DNA from: UBA9410 sp036123585
GTDB taxonomy: Bacteria; Actinomycetota; Acidimicrobiia; Acidimicrobiales; MedAcidi-G1
DNA: 64,000 nt
Assembly (NCBI GenBank): GCA_036123585.1
Contig: JAZADN010000037.1
Location: 41,688 to 105,687, forward strand
Direction of reading: 5' to 3'
How positions within the stretch are numbered: the first letter of the stretch is position 1; every line of letters begins with the position of its first letter. The translations under genes were made by a program, and so were the position numbers. The notes below the pieces were generated by a model. It was not told the DNA's origin. It worked only from the letters and a program-made list of their open reading frames with translations, and searched no databases. Positions 25,985 through 34,837 of this stretch are shown here, piece by piece.

Positions 25985-26828
25985 CGGAGCACTGGCCGGC
26001 GCCGGAATCCTGGTCACCGGGGGAGGGACGGGCATCGGCCGGGCGTGCGCAGCGGCACTGGCCGCCGACGGGGCCACTGTGGTGGTGTGCGGGCGGACCG
26101 CCGAGCGCCTGGAGGCCTCTGTGGAGGGGATAAGGCCCGGCCACGGCGGGTCGGTCCACGCCGTAGTGGCCGACGTGACCGCCGAGGACGACGTCCGGCG
26201 GGCCGTGTTGGCCACCGTGGAGGCGGCCGGCGGGCTACGGGGCGTGGTGGCCAATGCCGGAGGCGGAGGCTCGCTTGCCCCGCACCACCTCCAAGACTTG
26301 GAGGCCTACGAGGCCGTGTTGCGCGTCAACGTGGTCGGCACGATGCTCTGCGTGAAGCACGCCGTACCGGCCATGGTGGACGCCGGTGGCGGGTCCTTCG
26401 TCGGGATGTCGTCGCTGGCCGGCCACGTCACCCATCCCCACTTCGGCGCCTACCCGGCGGCCAAGGCGGCCATCGAGCAGATGATGCGCAACGCTGCAGA
26501 CGAGTACGGGGCGTCAGGGGTGCGGTTCAACGCCGTCCGGCCGGGCTTCATCGCCACCGAGGTCATGGAGGCCATCCCCCGCGACTCCGACGTGTACGAC
26601 TCCTACGTCCGCAACACTCCGTTGGCGCCAACGGTCGACGGCGGGGTCGGCGCACCATCCGACGTGGCCGCCCTGGTGCGGTTCCTGGTCGGCCCGGAGT
26701 CACGGTGGATCACCGGGACGTCGATCGCCGTCGACGGCGGCCAGGCGTTGCGGTCGGGTCCGGACTTCTCGACATTCCTCGTCGGCCTCGGTGACGACGT
26801 GCTGGGCGGTCGCCTCCCTGAGGTCTGA
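25977..26828 (+). CDS. SDR-family oxidoreductase
   Basis: A 283-residue classical short-chain dehydrogenase. The cofactor loop GGGTGIGRACAAALA is at the N-terminus, followed by VVCGRTAERLEA (arginine suggests NADP(H)) and ANAGGGGSLAP (NAG motif). The catalytic residues are the serine in GMSSLAGH and YPAAK (YxxxK). VRPGFIATEVME and ITGTSIAVDGGQALRSG are usual. ATG 25977 has GAGGAGGAGC upstream and overlaps the end of the DUF3159-like gene by 8 bases. The substrate is unknown. Confidence 0.88.
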   Translation: MADGALAGAGILVTGGGTGIGRACAAALAADGATVVVCGRTAERLEASVEGIRPGHGGSVHAVVADVTAEDDVRRAVLATVEAAGGLRGVVANAGGGGSLAPHHLQDLEAYEAVLRVNVVGTMLCVKHAVPAMVDAGGGSFVGMSSLAGHVTHPHFGAYPAAKAAIEQMMRNAADEYGASGVRFNAVRPGFIATEVMEAIPRDSDVYDSYVRNTPLAPTVDGGVGAPSDVAALVRFLVGPESRWITGTSIAVDGGQALRSGPDFSTFLVGLGDDVLGGRLPEV

Positions 26829-26871
26829 ACCTCGTCCGGGCCAACGCCTGGGCGTCCGTCCGATGGTGGGC

Positions 26872-28170
26872 TCAGGCCGGGACCAACTCCAGTCGGGCCT
26901 CCCGGAGGCCGTAAACGAAGGCGTTGGGCATTTCGACCGGTTCGGTGCCCGGGGCGATACGCACCTCGGCCACCCGGGCCACGAACTCCTCGAAGAACGA
27001 CCGGATCTCCAAACGGGCCAACGCCGCGCCGAGGCAGAAGTGGGTCCCGAAGCCGAAGGCCAGGTGGTGGTTCGGCGACCGGGTCACGTCGAACCTCTCA
27101 GGATCGTCGAAGTGGGCCGGGTCGCGGTTGGCTGACGAGTACATGAGTAGAAGCTGGTCGCCGGAGCAGATGGCCTTGCCGTGCATCTCCACGTCGACGG
27201 CTGCCACCCGGCACATGTTGTGGATGGGGGTGACCCAACGGATGAACTCCTCGACGGCGGTTTCCATGTCGGCGCCGTCGCGCAGCAGTGCCCACTGATC
27301 GGGGCGTCGGGCCAGCTCGATGAGGGTGCGGGCGATCACCGTTCGCGTGGTCTCCGCCCCGCCGTCCAGCAGCAGCAGGCAGTCGGAGATGATCTCATCG
27401 AGGCCGAAGGCGTGGCCGTCCATGGCGTCGGGTCCCTGCGCCTCGCGGTCGATCCACACCGACATGACGTCGTTCATCGGACAGCCGTCGAGCACCCCGG
27501 GCTTTTTCGCCTCGTAGAGCTCGGCGCAGGCGCCGGCGAACTCCATGGCGGCGACTATCCCCTCCTCGTCGTGGTAGCGGGGTCCGCCGCCCAAGGCGAT
27601 GGTCCGTTCCGACCACTCCTGGAGCCTGGGCCACATCTCGGTGCCGAAGCCCAGCAGCAGGCCGATCATCTGGGCGGGCAGCGGGGCGGCGAGCTGCGAG
27701 ACGGCCTCTACGGCACACGTGCCGTTCGGGCCGGGTGCCGCGAGGGCGTCGTCGACGAGGCTAGTGACGGTGTCCCGGACGTGGTCCTCCCACCCGCCGA
27801 CCGCACGGGGAGTGAAGCGGCGGGACACCACGTTGCGGCGTACTACGTGATGGGGGTCATCGAGGCCGATGATGGAGCGGTCGGCGGGAATGTTGGGCCG
27901 GTAGCCCCGGCCGCTCCTAGGCGCCAGCGGCGGGCCATCGGCCGGCTGCCCCGAGTTGACGAACGTCGACTTGTCCTTCTCGATGGCCACGATGTCGTCG
28001 TAGCGGGACACCGCCCAAAGCCCGTTGGCCTCGTCCCGGTGGAGGGGGTCCTCGGCGCGGAGCCGGACGTAGGTGGGGTAAGGGTCGGAGACGTAGAAGG
28101 CGCCGTCCAGCAGGTCCAAGGCGTGGAGCACCCCCTCCGAGGTGGCGTCGCTGGGCTGGCCGGTCGACAT
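26872..28170 (-). CDS. Cytochrome P450
   Basis: A 432-residue soluble bacterial P450. The I-helix oxygen-activation segment is LLLDGGAETTRTVIA, the K-helix E-x-x-R is in VEEFIRWVTPIHNMCR, and the haem loop is FGFGTHFCLGAALARLE with Cys379 as iron ligand. The N-terminal YPTYVRLRAEDPLHRDEANGLWAVSRYDDI is typical of the CYP125/142-like and related actinobacterial groups. Ferredoxin and reductase are not encoded nearby. ATG 28170 is 6 nt after a TACGAT -10 box (28177-28182), so the mRNA is probably leaderless. It diverges from an alcohol dehydrogenase gene. Confidence 0.92.
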   Translation of the reverse strand: MSTGQPSDATSEGVLHALDLLDGAFYVSDPYPTYVRLRAEDPLHRDEANGLWAVSRYDDIVAIEKDKSTFVNSGQPADGPPLAPRSGRGYRPNIPADRSIIGLDDPHHVVRRNVVSRRFTPRAVGGWEDHVRDTVTSLVDDALAAPGPNGTCAVEAVSQLAAPLPAQMIGLLLGFGTEMWPRLQEWSERTIALGGGPRYHDEEGIVAAMEFAGACAELYEAKKPGVLDGCPMNDVMSVWIDREAQGPDAMDGHAFGLDEIISDCLLLLDGGAETTRTVIARTLIELARRPDQWALLRDGADMETAVEEFIRWVTPIHNMCRVAAVDVEMHGKAICSGDQLLLMYSSANRDPAHFDDPERFDVTRSPNHHLAFGFGTHFCLGAALARLEIRSFFEEFVARVAEVRIAPGTEPVEMPNAFVYGLREARLELVPA

Positions 28171-28176
28171 GGCTGG

Positions 28177-28182
28177 ATCGTA
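28177..28182 (-). promoter_or_regulatory. -10 box for leaderless P450 mRNA
   Basis: TACGAT on the minus strand, with six bases to the ATG at 28170. Confidence 0.4.
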
Positions 28183-28237
28183 CGGTCGGCGCAGCAGCGG
28201 GTTCCCAGCGGGGCCCGCGATCCGGACGGGGGGTGAC

Positions 28238-29215
28238 ATGCGAGCGGTGCGGACGGTCGATGGGGCGTTCGACGTCGTGGAGGCGCCGGAGCCGTCGGGT
28301 GACGGCGTGCTGATCGACGTGGTGGCGGCTGGGATCTGCGGGTCGGACCTCCACATGGCCGGCTTTGGCCTGCCCACCACGGTGGGGCACGAGGTGGCCG
28401 GGAGGACCGCCGATGGCGCAGCTGTGGCCGTCCGCCCCACCCTGACCTGCGGATCGTGCGACCGGTGCCTCGCCGGCGAGGTCCAGCAGTGCCGCGACAT
28501 GGGCCTGTACGGCCTCGTCCATGACGGCGGAATGGCCGACCGAATCCTTGTCCATCCGACATGCGTCGTCCCGTTGCCCGATGATCTGCCCGTCGCCGAC
28601 GCCTGCTTGGTCGAACCGGTAGCCGTGTCGTTCCACGCCGTGGCCACTGTCGGCGTGGAGCCTGGGCACCGGGTCCTGGTGGTGGGCGGAGGGTCAATCG
28701 GCCTGACCGCAGTGGCGGCGGCCCGCGCCGTCGGCGCCGATGTCGACCTGTCGGCCCGCCACGACCATCAGCGGACGGCTGGCGAACGGCTCGGCGCCGG
28801 GGTGGATCCCTCAGGCGAGTCCGACGTGGTGGTGGAGGCGGCGGGCACCCAGTCGGCGGTGGTGACGGCCATCGACCATGCCCGACCTGGAGGCACAGTG
28901 TCGATGGTTGGCGTCTACTGGGACGGCCTGGCCCTGCCCAACGTCATGACGATGTTCCTCAAGGAGGTCCGGCTCGTGCCGTCGTCGACCTACGGCTGCG
29001 CACGCGGCCCACACCTCCATGGGCTGGCGGCAGGCGGATCGGTCGAGGGCGACCCAGCCGGCGAGATGGTCGTGGCGGCCCACCTACTGGCAGACATCCC
29101 CGATCTGGCCGACGCTCTTGTCACCCACCGGTTCGGCCTCGACGAGGCCGTCGAGGCGTTCCGGGTGGCCACCGACCGTTCGGCCGGTGCCATCAAGGTG
29201 GTGCTGGAGCCCTAG
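28238..29215 (+). CDS. Zinc-dependent medium-chain alcohol dehydrogenase
   Basis: A 325-residue MDR enzyme. The catalytic zinc ligands are in AAGICGSDLHMAGFG and VGHEVAG, and the structural zinc cluster CGSCDRCLAGEVQQC has four cysteines. The nucleotide loop is VLVVGGGSIGLTAVAA. It is a little short for the family. ATG 28238 follows a G-rich ribosome-binding stretch (GGGGGGTGAC). It diverges from the P450 and could oxidise its alcohol product, but that link is positional only. Confidence 0.87.
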   Translation: MRAVRTVDGAFDVVEAPEPSGDGVLIDVVAAGICGSDLHMAGFGLPTTVGHEVAGRTADGAAVAVRPTLTCGSCDRCLAGEVQQCRDMGLYGLVHDGGMADRILVHPTCVVPLPDDLPVADACLVEPVAVSFHAVATVGVEPGHRVLVVGGGSIGLTAVAAARAVGADVDLSARHDHQRTAGERLGAGVDPSGESDVVVEAAGTQSAVVTAIDHARPGGTVSMVGVYWDGLALPNVMTMFLKEVRLVPSSTYGCARGPHLHGLAAGGSVEGDPAGEMVVAAHLLADIPDLADALVTHRFGLDEAVEAFRVATDRSAGAIKVVLEP

Positions 29216-29247
29216 CCGGATCCGACGGTCGCCCCCGGGCCCGCGGT

Positions 29248-29826
29248 CTAGGCCAGGGTGACCTGGGGAAGAGGGAAGCGGCTGTCGCGGGCGAACAGTT
29301 CGCGGACCATCGGCTCGAACTCGTCGAGCGGCAGGGTGTCGTAGTTCCTCTCGAAGCAGTTCTGGTCGTACTCGGCGCAGAACGCAGCGCAGTCGTCGAA
29401 CCACTCGTGGTCGCGGAAGGCCTCCCTGGCGTGCTGGTCGGCGCCGAGGTGGTGGAAGTAGTAGTACCCCTGGAACAGGCCGTGGTGCCGGATGATCCAG
29501 TGGGTCCGGTCCGACACGTAGGGCCGGAGGATGTCGGCGGCCACCGCGCTGTGGTTCTCCGGTGCGATGGGGTCGCCCACATCGTGGAGGAGGGCAGCCA
29601 CCACCATCTCGTCGTCCTCGCCGTTGCGCAGGGCCCGCGTGGCGCTCTGCAGGCAGTGCTCGAACCGGTCCACCGGGTAGCCCAGCAGTGGTCCAGCCAT
29701 GGCCTCGAGCGTTCCGAGGACGTGGCCGGCCAGATGGGCGGCCTTGTGGCTGGCCAATTCCCGTCCGAGGATCTCGTAGTCCTCGGGGGTGCCGTCCACC
29801 ATGTGTTCGAAGTTCACGGTTTCCAT
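29248..29826 (-). CDS. HD-domain protein, possibly a PhnZ/MIOX-type diiron enzyme
   Basis: A 192-residue HD-fold protein. Candidate metal ligands appear in order: RFEHCLQSATRAL, ALLHDVGD, PENHSAVAADIL and WIIRHHGLFQGYYY. This spacing and the conserved YYYFHHLG tract recall PhnZ- and inositol-oxygenase-like HD oxygenases as much as phosphohydrolases. No phosphonate genes are near. ATG 29826 (METVNFEHM) fits the family N-terminus better than a start further upstream. The function is undecided between hydrolase and oxygenase. Confidence 0.6.
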   Translation of the reverse strand: METVNFEHMVDGTPEDYEILGRELASHKAAHLAGHVLGTLEAMAGPLLGYPVDRFEHCLQSATRALRNGEDDEMVVAALLHDVGDPIAPENHSAVAADILRPYVSDRTHWIIRHHGLFQGYYYFHHLGADQHAREAFRDHEWFDDCAAFCAEYDQNCFERNYDTLPLDEFEPMVRELFARDSRFPLPQVTLA

Positions 29827-29895
29827 GGGCGCGCAGTCTGGCATCTGTCCGCCCCGGTGGATAGATCCCGGGGCAGGCCCGACCCGGGCGCTGGA

Positions 29896-29901
29896 TAGCC
29901 T
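29896..29901 (+). promoter_or_regulatory. -10 box for leaderless ABC ATPase mRNA
   Basis: TAGCCT is followed by 7 nt and GTG 29909. This supports the chosen start. Confidence 0.4.
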
Positions 29902-29908
29902 CGCCGCC

Positions 29909-30853
29909 GTGTCGGACTCGCCCACGGTCGTCGTCGAGGAGCTCCACCGTTCCTACGGTGACGTGAAGGCCGTCGATGGGCTGTCGTTTGAGGTCAGGCC
30001 GGGCGAGGTTTTCGCCCTGCTGGGGCCCAACGGGGCGGGCAAGTCGACCACGGTGGAGATCCTGGAAGGACACCGCAGCCGCGACGCCGGAGACATCCGG
30101 GTGCTGGGACATGACCCGGCCGAGGCCTCAGCCGGCTTCCGAGACCGCATCGGCATCGTGCTCCAGGAGGCTGGGATCGAGCGTGAACTCACCGTCCGGG
30201 AGGTGCTCGAACACTACGGGGCCTGCTACTCGCGGCGGCGGCCTATCGACGAGGTGCTGAAGTTGGTCGGCCTTGATGGTCTCGGGGATCGGCGCACCCA
30301 CCGGCTTTCGGGTGGCCAGAAGCGCCGGGTAGACCTGGCCCTCGGGCTGGTTGGAGATCCGGACCTGATCTTCCTCGACGAGCCGACCACCGGCTTCGAC
30401 CCGTCGGCCCGCCGACAGGCCTGGGAGATGGTCGAGGGGCTGCGGTCGCTGGGAACGACGATCGTGCTGACCAGCCACTACATGGACGAGGTCCAGGCCC
30501 TGGCTGACCGGGTGTTGGTTGTGGCCGCCGGCCGGGCGGTGGCCGAGGGCACCCCGGACGAACTGCGCGGCTCGATGGACGCCGAGACGGTGGTTCGGGC
30601 CCGGTTTCCCATCGAGGCCGAAGGCACCGTGCACGACCTGCTGGGCAAGCTGGCCGGCAGGGCCGCGGTCCGCGACGGTCTCCTCGAAGTCCGGACCGAG
30701 CAGCCCACGGCCGACCTGAACCGCCTGACCGGGTGGGCGCTAGAGCGGGGTCTGGACCTCGACGGTCTCGAGGTGACCCGTCCGACCCTCGAGGACGTCT
30801 ACCTGGAACTAATTGGCAGGGACCCGACTGGGGAGGCGGCGTCTGATGACTGA
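29909..30853 (+). CDS. ABC exporter ATP-binding protein (ABC-2/DrrA type)
   Basis: A 314-residue ATPase. It has Walker A GPNGAGKST, a Q-loop in GIVLQEAGIERELTVREVLEHYG, signature HRLSGGQKRRVDLAL, Walker B LIFLDEPTTGFDP and H-loop TSHYMDE. The C-terminal 90 residues form the DrrA-like extension (TADLNRLTGWALERG, RPTLEDVYLELIGRD). It overlaps the permease gene by 8 bases. Such pairs export drugs, lipids or polysaccharide precursors; the substrate is unknown. Confidence 0.9.
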   Translation: MSDSPTVVVEELHRSYGDVKAVDGLSFEVRPGEVFALLGPNGAGKSTTVEILEGHRSRDAGDIRVLGHDPAEASAGFRDRIGIVLQEAGIERELTVREVLEHYGACYSRRRPIDEVLKLVGLDGLGDRRTHRLSGGQKRRVDLALGLVGDPDLIFLDEPTTGFDPSARRQAWEMVEGLRSLGTTIVLTSHYMDEVQALADRVLVVAAGRAVAEGTPDELRGSMDAETVVRARFPIEAEGTVHDLLGKLAGRAAVRDGLLEVRTEQPTADLNRLTGWALERGLDLDGLEVTRPTLEDVYLELIGRDPTGEAASDD

Positions 30854-31694
30854 CCGGCTTCCGCCCCGCCTGGGCCTGCTCTTACGCCAGGTGGCCTACC
30901 AGAACCGGATCTTCCGGCGGGTTCCCATCGCGGCGTTCTTCACGCTGGCCTTCCCGCTGATGTTCCTGTTCCTGTTCGCTTCGATCTTCGACGACGTCTC
31001 GATCGGAGGCGGCCGCGAGGTGGCCGCTGCCCAGTTCTACGCCCCTGGACTGGCGGTGTTCGCCGCGGCGTCGGCCACCTACACCAACATCGGCATCTCA
31101 ACGGCCATCTCCCGTGACGAGGGGATCCTGCGTCGGGTGCGAAGTACTCCGCTGCCGCCATGGGTGTACCTCGGTGGGGTGGTGGGCTCCGGGGTCTCCA
31201 TCGCCGCGTTCGGCGTGGCGGCGATGCTGGCCGTAGGCATCGGCGTTTATGGCGTAGAGGTGGAACTCGACGCCGTGCTCCCGGCCGTGGTCACCTTCGT
31301 GGTCGGGGTGGCGTCGTTTGCCGCCCTGGGCCTGGCCCTGGCCGCGCTGGCCCCAACCGGACAGGGGGCACCGGCGCTGGCCCAGGCCACCATCCTCCCG
31401 GTGGCATTCGTGTCTGACGTCTTCATGCCGCTGGGCGACGACCCGGCGAAGTGGATGGAGGTAGTGGGCGACGTCCTGCCGCTGAAGTCGTTCGTGCACG
31501 CCTTCTTCGTCCCGTTCGACCCGTTCCGGACCGGCTCGGCGTGGGAGCCCGGCCGTGTGCTGTACGTGGCGGCCTGGGGGGTATTGGGCGCGGTGGTCGC
31601 CTCGAGGAGGTTCCGGTGGTCGCCGTCGGTCGGATCCGGTGGTGGCCGGTCCCGGCGGTCCCGGCGTTCCCGCCGCTCTCAGCCCGCCGGCTGA
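30846..31694 (+). CDS. ABC-2 type transporter permease
   Basis: A 282-residue membrane protein with about six hydrophobic segments. The beginning LLLRQVAYQNRIFRRVPIAAFFTLAFPLMFLFLF and the middle segment TAISRDEGILRRVRSTPLPPWVYL, the coupling loop between helices 2 and 3, are typical of ABC-2 permeases. It ends with an Arg/Ser-rich tail. It forms the exporter with the upstream ATPase. Its 3' end overlaps the convergent fbiD gene by 16 bases. Confidence 0.85.
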   Translation: MTDRLPPRLGLLLRQVAYQNRIFRRVPIAAFFTLAFPLMFLFLFASIFDDVSIGGGREVAAAQFYAPGLAVFAAASATYTNIGISTAISRDEGILRRVRSTPLPPWVYLGGVVGSGVSIAAFGVAAMLAVGIGVYGVEVELDAVLPAVVTFVVGVASFAALGLALAALAPTGQGAPALAQATILPVAFVSDVFMPLGDDPAKWMEVVGDVLPLKSFVHAFFVPFDPFRTGSAWEPGRVLYVAAWGVLGAVVASRRFRWSPSVGSGGGRSRRSRRSRRSQPAG

Positions 31695-32275
31695 ACCGGC
31701 TCTAGCGGGTCGACCCCCTCGAGGTCGGCCGGGTCGTCCACGTCCCACGCCAGATCGGGGTCGTGGAGTGAGCGCCACGCCACGCCGAGGCGACCCAGGC
31801 GTTCGGCTTCGGCCACGTGGGCCGCGTACGAGCCTGGGCCATAGGCGAACCGGAAACCGGCGTCGGCCGGAACGACGAGGACCGGTGTGCCGTCCAGGTG
31901 ACGATCAGGGACCAGTGTGATGCCGCCGGTTGACGCGCAGTGGTCGAGACGTCTGGCTCGGGGTAGGTCGGCATGGGCCACCACCACCCGGTCGAAGCCG
32001 GCCTCGCCGAGGGCGGTCACTCCCGCCTCGACGGCCCGGTTGAGGCCGGGTCGGTCGACTCGGACCACCTCGGCGCCCACCGAGTGGGCCCAGTCGGCCA
32101 CGGCGTCGTCGTCGCAGGCCACGGTTACGGGGAGCGGGTGGGCGGCCGCCACCACGGTGGTGGCCATACGGCGGGCCAGGTCGACCCGTTCGTCTGGTCC
32201 GAGGGCCTCGGCGAGACGGCCCTTGGCGGCGTCGAACGCCTTCACCGGGATGAGCACGCCAACCGTCCCCGGCAC
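31679..32275 (-). CDS. fbiD: Phosphoenolpyruvate/2-phospholactate guanylyltransferase (F420 synthesis)
   Basis: Activates phosphoenolpyruvate (or 2-phospho-L-lactate in archaea, CofC) with GTP in the first step of the F420 side chain. VGVLIPVKAFDAAKGRLAEALG is the N-terminal nucleotide-binding strand and lysine-rich loop. The family blocks VRVDRPGLNRAVEAGV, VVVAHADLPRARRL, and LVPDRHLDGTPVLVVPADAGFRFAYGPGSY follow in order. GTG 32275 gives 198 residues and aligns with known N-termini. GTG 32341 would add 22 residues but leave no room for a promoter. It fits the F420-type oxidoreductases in this window. Confidence 0.88.
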   Translation of the reverse strand: MPGTVGVLIPVKAFDAAKGRLAEALGPDERVDLARRMATTVVAAAHPLPVTVACDDDAVADWAHSVGAEVVRVDRPGLNRAVEAGVTALGEAGFDRVVVAHADLPRARRLDHCASTGGITLVPDRHLDGTPVLVVPADAGFRFAYGPGSYAAHVAEAERLGRLGVAWRSLHDPDLAWDVDDPADLEGVDPLEPVQPAG

Positions 32276-32340
32276 GACCGTCTGGGACCCGAGGTAGGGG
32301 GACTGACCGCCCCTGAACCCGTCTTCCGGAAACACCGTCA

Positions 32341-32352
32341 CACCCTAGGGTG
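32341..32352. promoter_or_regulatory. Palindrome with -10 box between fbiD and gpsA
   Basis: CACCCTAGGGTG is a perfect 12-bp palindrome. Its TAGGGT (32346-32351) is 6 nt before the gpsA ATG and gives a leaderless transcript. The same TAGGGT read on the other strand could serve fbiD. It may also be an operator. Confidence 0.45.
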
Positions 32353-32357
32353 ATGCC

Positions 32358-33416
32358 ATGGCGACGCTGGCGGCCGGGGACGGGGCGACCCGGGTCGCGG
32401 TCATCGGTGCCGGATCGTGGGGTACCACGGTGGCCGCCCTTCTGGCCCCGGCGGCCTCCACCGTCCTCTGGTCCCGACGTCCCGACGTGGCCGACGACGT
32501 GGCTGCGGGCCGCGGCAACCGCCGCTACCTCGACGGGCATTCCCTACCGGCGGAGTTGGAGGCGACCTCGGAACTCGTCGCGGCGGTCGACGGTGCGTCG
32601 ATGCTGGTAGTCGCCGTGCCCACCCATGGTTTCCGCGACGTGCTCGCCGAAGCCGCTCCCGGAGTGGCCGCCGGCGTGCCGGTGGTCAGTTTGGCCAAGG
32701 GGTTCGAGCAGGGAACCGACCTGCGGATGAGCCAGGTGGTCGCCGAGGTTCTGCCCGGCCACCCGGTTGGTGTGCTGACCGGTCCCAATCTGGCCCGGGA
32801 GATCCTCGAAGGGCGCTCGGCAGCCACCGTGGCCGCCGCCACCGACCCCGCTGTCGCCATCGCCCTCCAGGAACTCCTGACCACGGACCGCCTACGCGTT
32901 TACACCAACGACGACCTGGTGGGCTGTGAGGTCGGTGGGGCGGTGAAGAACGTGGTGGCCCTAGCCGCCGGCATGGCCGAGGGCCTAGAAACTGGCGACA
33001 ATGCACGGGCGGCCCTGATCACCCGGGGCCTGGCCGAGATGACCCGTCTCGGTCAGGCCCTCGGCGGCGATCCGCTCACCTTGTCGGGCCTCGCAGGCCT
33101 GGGCGACGTGCTGGCCACCTGTATGAGCGACCAGAGTCGCAACCGCCACGTGGGGGAACAGGTGGGGCGAGGCCGGTCACCCGACCAGGTGCTGGCCGGC
33201 ATGACCCAGGTAGCCGAAGGGGTGCGGGCCGCAGGGGTGACATGTCGCCTCGCCGTCTCGTGCGGCGTCGAGGTACCCATCGCCGAAGGGGTGCGCTCGG
33301 TGTTCGAAGACGGCCGGGATCCCCGCGAGGTCTGGTCGTCGCTCATGGCCCGTCGGACCGGTGCCGAGGTGGAGGGCCCGGGGGAGGCCATTTCGGACGT
33401 CGGAGTGGAGGGTTGA
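32358..33416 (+). CDS. gpsA: NAD(P)-dependent glycerol-3-phosphate dehydrogenase
   Basis: Reduces dihydroxyacetone phosphate to sn-glycerol-3-phosphate for phospholipid synthesis. RVAVIGAGSWGTTVAALLA is the dinucleotide loop. VVSLAKGFEQGT, LTGPNLAREI and GGAVKNVVALAAGMAEGLETGDNARAALITRGLAEM, with the active-site lysine, are all present, and GLAGLGDVLATCMS follows. The length of 352 residues is usual. A neighbouring fbiD is common in actinobacteria. Confidence 0.95.
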   Translation: MATLAAGDGATRVAVIGAGSWGTTVAALLAPAASTVLWSRRPDVADDVAAGRGNRRYLDGHSLPAELEATSELVAAVDGASMLVVAVPTHGFRDVLAEAAPGVAAGVPVVSLAKGFEQGTDLRMSQVVAEVLPGHPVGVLTGPNLAREILEGRSAATVAAATDPAVAIALQELLTTDRLRVYTNDDLVGCEVGGAVKNVVALAAGMAEGLETGDNARAALITRGLAEMTRLGQALGGDPLTLSGLAGLGDVLATCMSDQSRNRHVGEQVGRGRSPDQVLAGMTQVAEGVRAAGVTCRLAVSCGVEVPIAEGVRSVFEDGRDPREVWSSLMARRTGAEVEGPGEAISDVGVEG

Positions 33417-33418
33417 CC

Positions 33419-34828
33419 GTGGGGCTCGCCCGCCTGCTGCACCGCCTCGCCCCGTCGGCTGTCGCACCACCCGACCATGGACCCCGGTCCGGGATCCGCT
33501 TGGGCACCGATGACGGCTTTCGGGCCGTCGTTGACGACCGGGGGACGGTGGCCGTGGTGGGTCGGGACTACGTCGTGGAGTGGTGGATCGGGGGCGACGA
33601 CCGCTGGTACGCCCCAGTCACCGAGGCGGCGGTCCGCCAGGTGCGACCCGGCGATGCCCCGGTGGTCGAGACGAGGATGCGGGTCCACGGCGCCGACGTG
33701 GTGGCCACCACTTGGGCTGCTCAAGCCGATGGTTCGCAGGGACCCGCGGTGGTGGTGGAGTTGACCAACGACACTGCGGTGCCGGTGGCCGTGGCCGTAG
33801 TCGTCCGGGCCGCGGCAGGGGGGAGGATCCGGCGACTGGCCGTCGACGGCCGCCGCCTGGTGGCCGACGGCGTCCCGGCGGTCGTGGTCGACCGCGCACC
33901 GGGCCGGTACGCCCTCGTCGATGCCAGCAGCGACCTGTGGGACGAGGTGGTCGGCGGCCGGGCGACGGTGGAGGTATCGGAGCCGGTGCGCTGCAGGGCC
34001 GGCCTGGCCGCCGGTGCCCTCGTGCTGCCATTGGCCCATCAGAACGCCCTCTGGTTCGCGGTGCCCGGAGGGGACCTGGCCGATGACCCGACCGCCGTGC
34101 TACCTCCGCCGGACCGGGTGGCAGCCGGATGGTCGGCCCGTCTGGACCGGGCGGCCCACGTGGCCCTCCCCGACGCGGGCGACGTCCGGCGCCTTCTTGC
34201 CGACCTGCTGCTGGCCTATGCCGAGCCGACCGTCGTCGTCGAGCTGGCCCGGTGGGGCCTGATCTCCGAGGCCGCCGACCGGCTCGGCTCGCTGGGGTCC
34301 GGTTCCCTGGGCCTGGTCTGCGAGGCGGCGGGCGACGACCCCGCCGACCTGGCTGCCCTGGCCGACCTGTTCGACGCGGTTGGCGAGCCAACCGCCGCCG
34401 GCGATGCCCGGGAGCGGCTCCGGGAGAGGGTCCGGATCCCCGTCGGCGAACGCTTCACTCCCGCCATTCGACCTGCCGCAGGCCCGGCAGCCCGGCTCCG
34501 GGCACTTGCCGGGGCCGCGGTGCTTCCGTCGTCGGACGGCCTCGACCTGCTGCCGTCGGTGCCCGATGCGTGGCTGGGGCACCCAATCGAGGTGCACGGC
34601 CTCGCCACGACGGAGGGAAGGTTGGGCTTCGCCGTCCGCTGGCACGGCGAGCGGCCCGCCCTGCTCTGGGAGCTGCGGCGAAGTGGGTTGACCGCCGACG
34701 ATCCCGGTGGAGGTCCCGTCCTTCGGGTCCCCGGCCTGGACCGGTCCTTCTCGACCACGGAGGCATCCGGCGAGGCACTCCTCGCCGCGCCTGCCGGCCG
34801 GTCCCCCTCGCTCGCATCGGGGAAGTAG
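33419..34828 (+). CDS. Hypothetical protein with glycosidase-like C-terminal domain
   Basis: A 469-residue protein without a clear family. Residues 1-220 are beta-rich (RLGTDDGFRAVVDDRGTVAVVG, VVEWWIGGDDRWYAPVTE). The middle is helical, and the last 130 residues (LLPSVPDAWLGHPIEVHGLATTEGRLGFAVRWHGERPALLWEL) strongly recall the C-terminal sandwich of GH65/GH78-type and amylo-glucosidase-like proteins, where this segment follows the (alpha/alpha)6 barrel. A carbohydrate-related role is inferred. GTG 33419 is chosen because GGAGGG precedes it by 6 bases. It starts 2 bases after gpsA and ends 9 bases before rnhB. Confidence 0.6.
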   Translation: MGLARLLHRLAPSAVAPPDHGPRSGIRLGTDDGFRAVVDDRGTVAVVGRDYVVEWWIGGDDRWYAPVTEAAVRQVRPGDAPVVETRMRVHGADVVATTWAAQADGSQGPAVVVELTNDTAVPVAVAVVVRAAAGGRIRRLAVDGRRLVADGVPAVVVDRAPGRYALVDASSDLWDEVVGGRATVEVSEPVRCRAGLAAGALVLPLAHQNALWFAVPGGDLADDPTAVLPPPDRVAAGWSARLDRAAHVALPDAGDVRRLLADLLLAYAEPTVVVELARWGLISEAADRLGSLGSGSLGLVCEAAGDDPADLAALADLFDAVGEPTAAGDARERLRERVRIPVGERFTPAIRPAAGPAARLRALAGAAVLPSSDGLDLLPSVPDAWLGHPIEVHGLATTEGRLGFAVRWHGERPALLWELRRSGLTADDPGGGPVLRVPGLDRSFSTTEASGEALLAAPAGRSPSLASGK

Positions 34829-34837
34829 GCGACGCCT

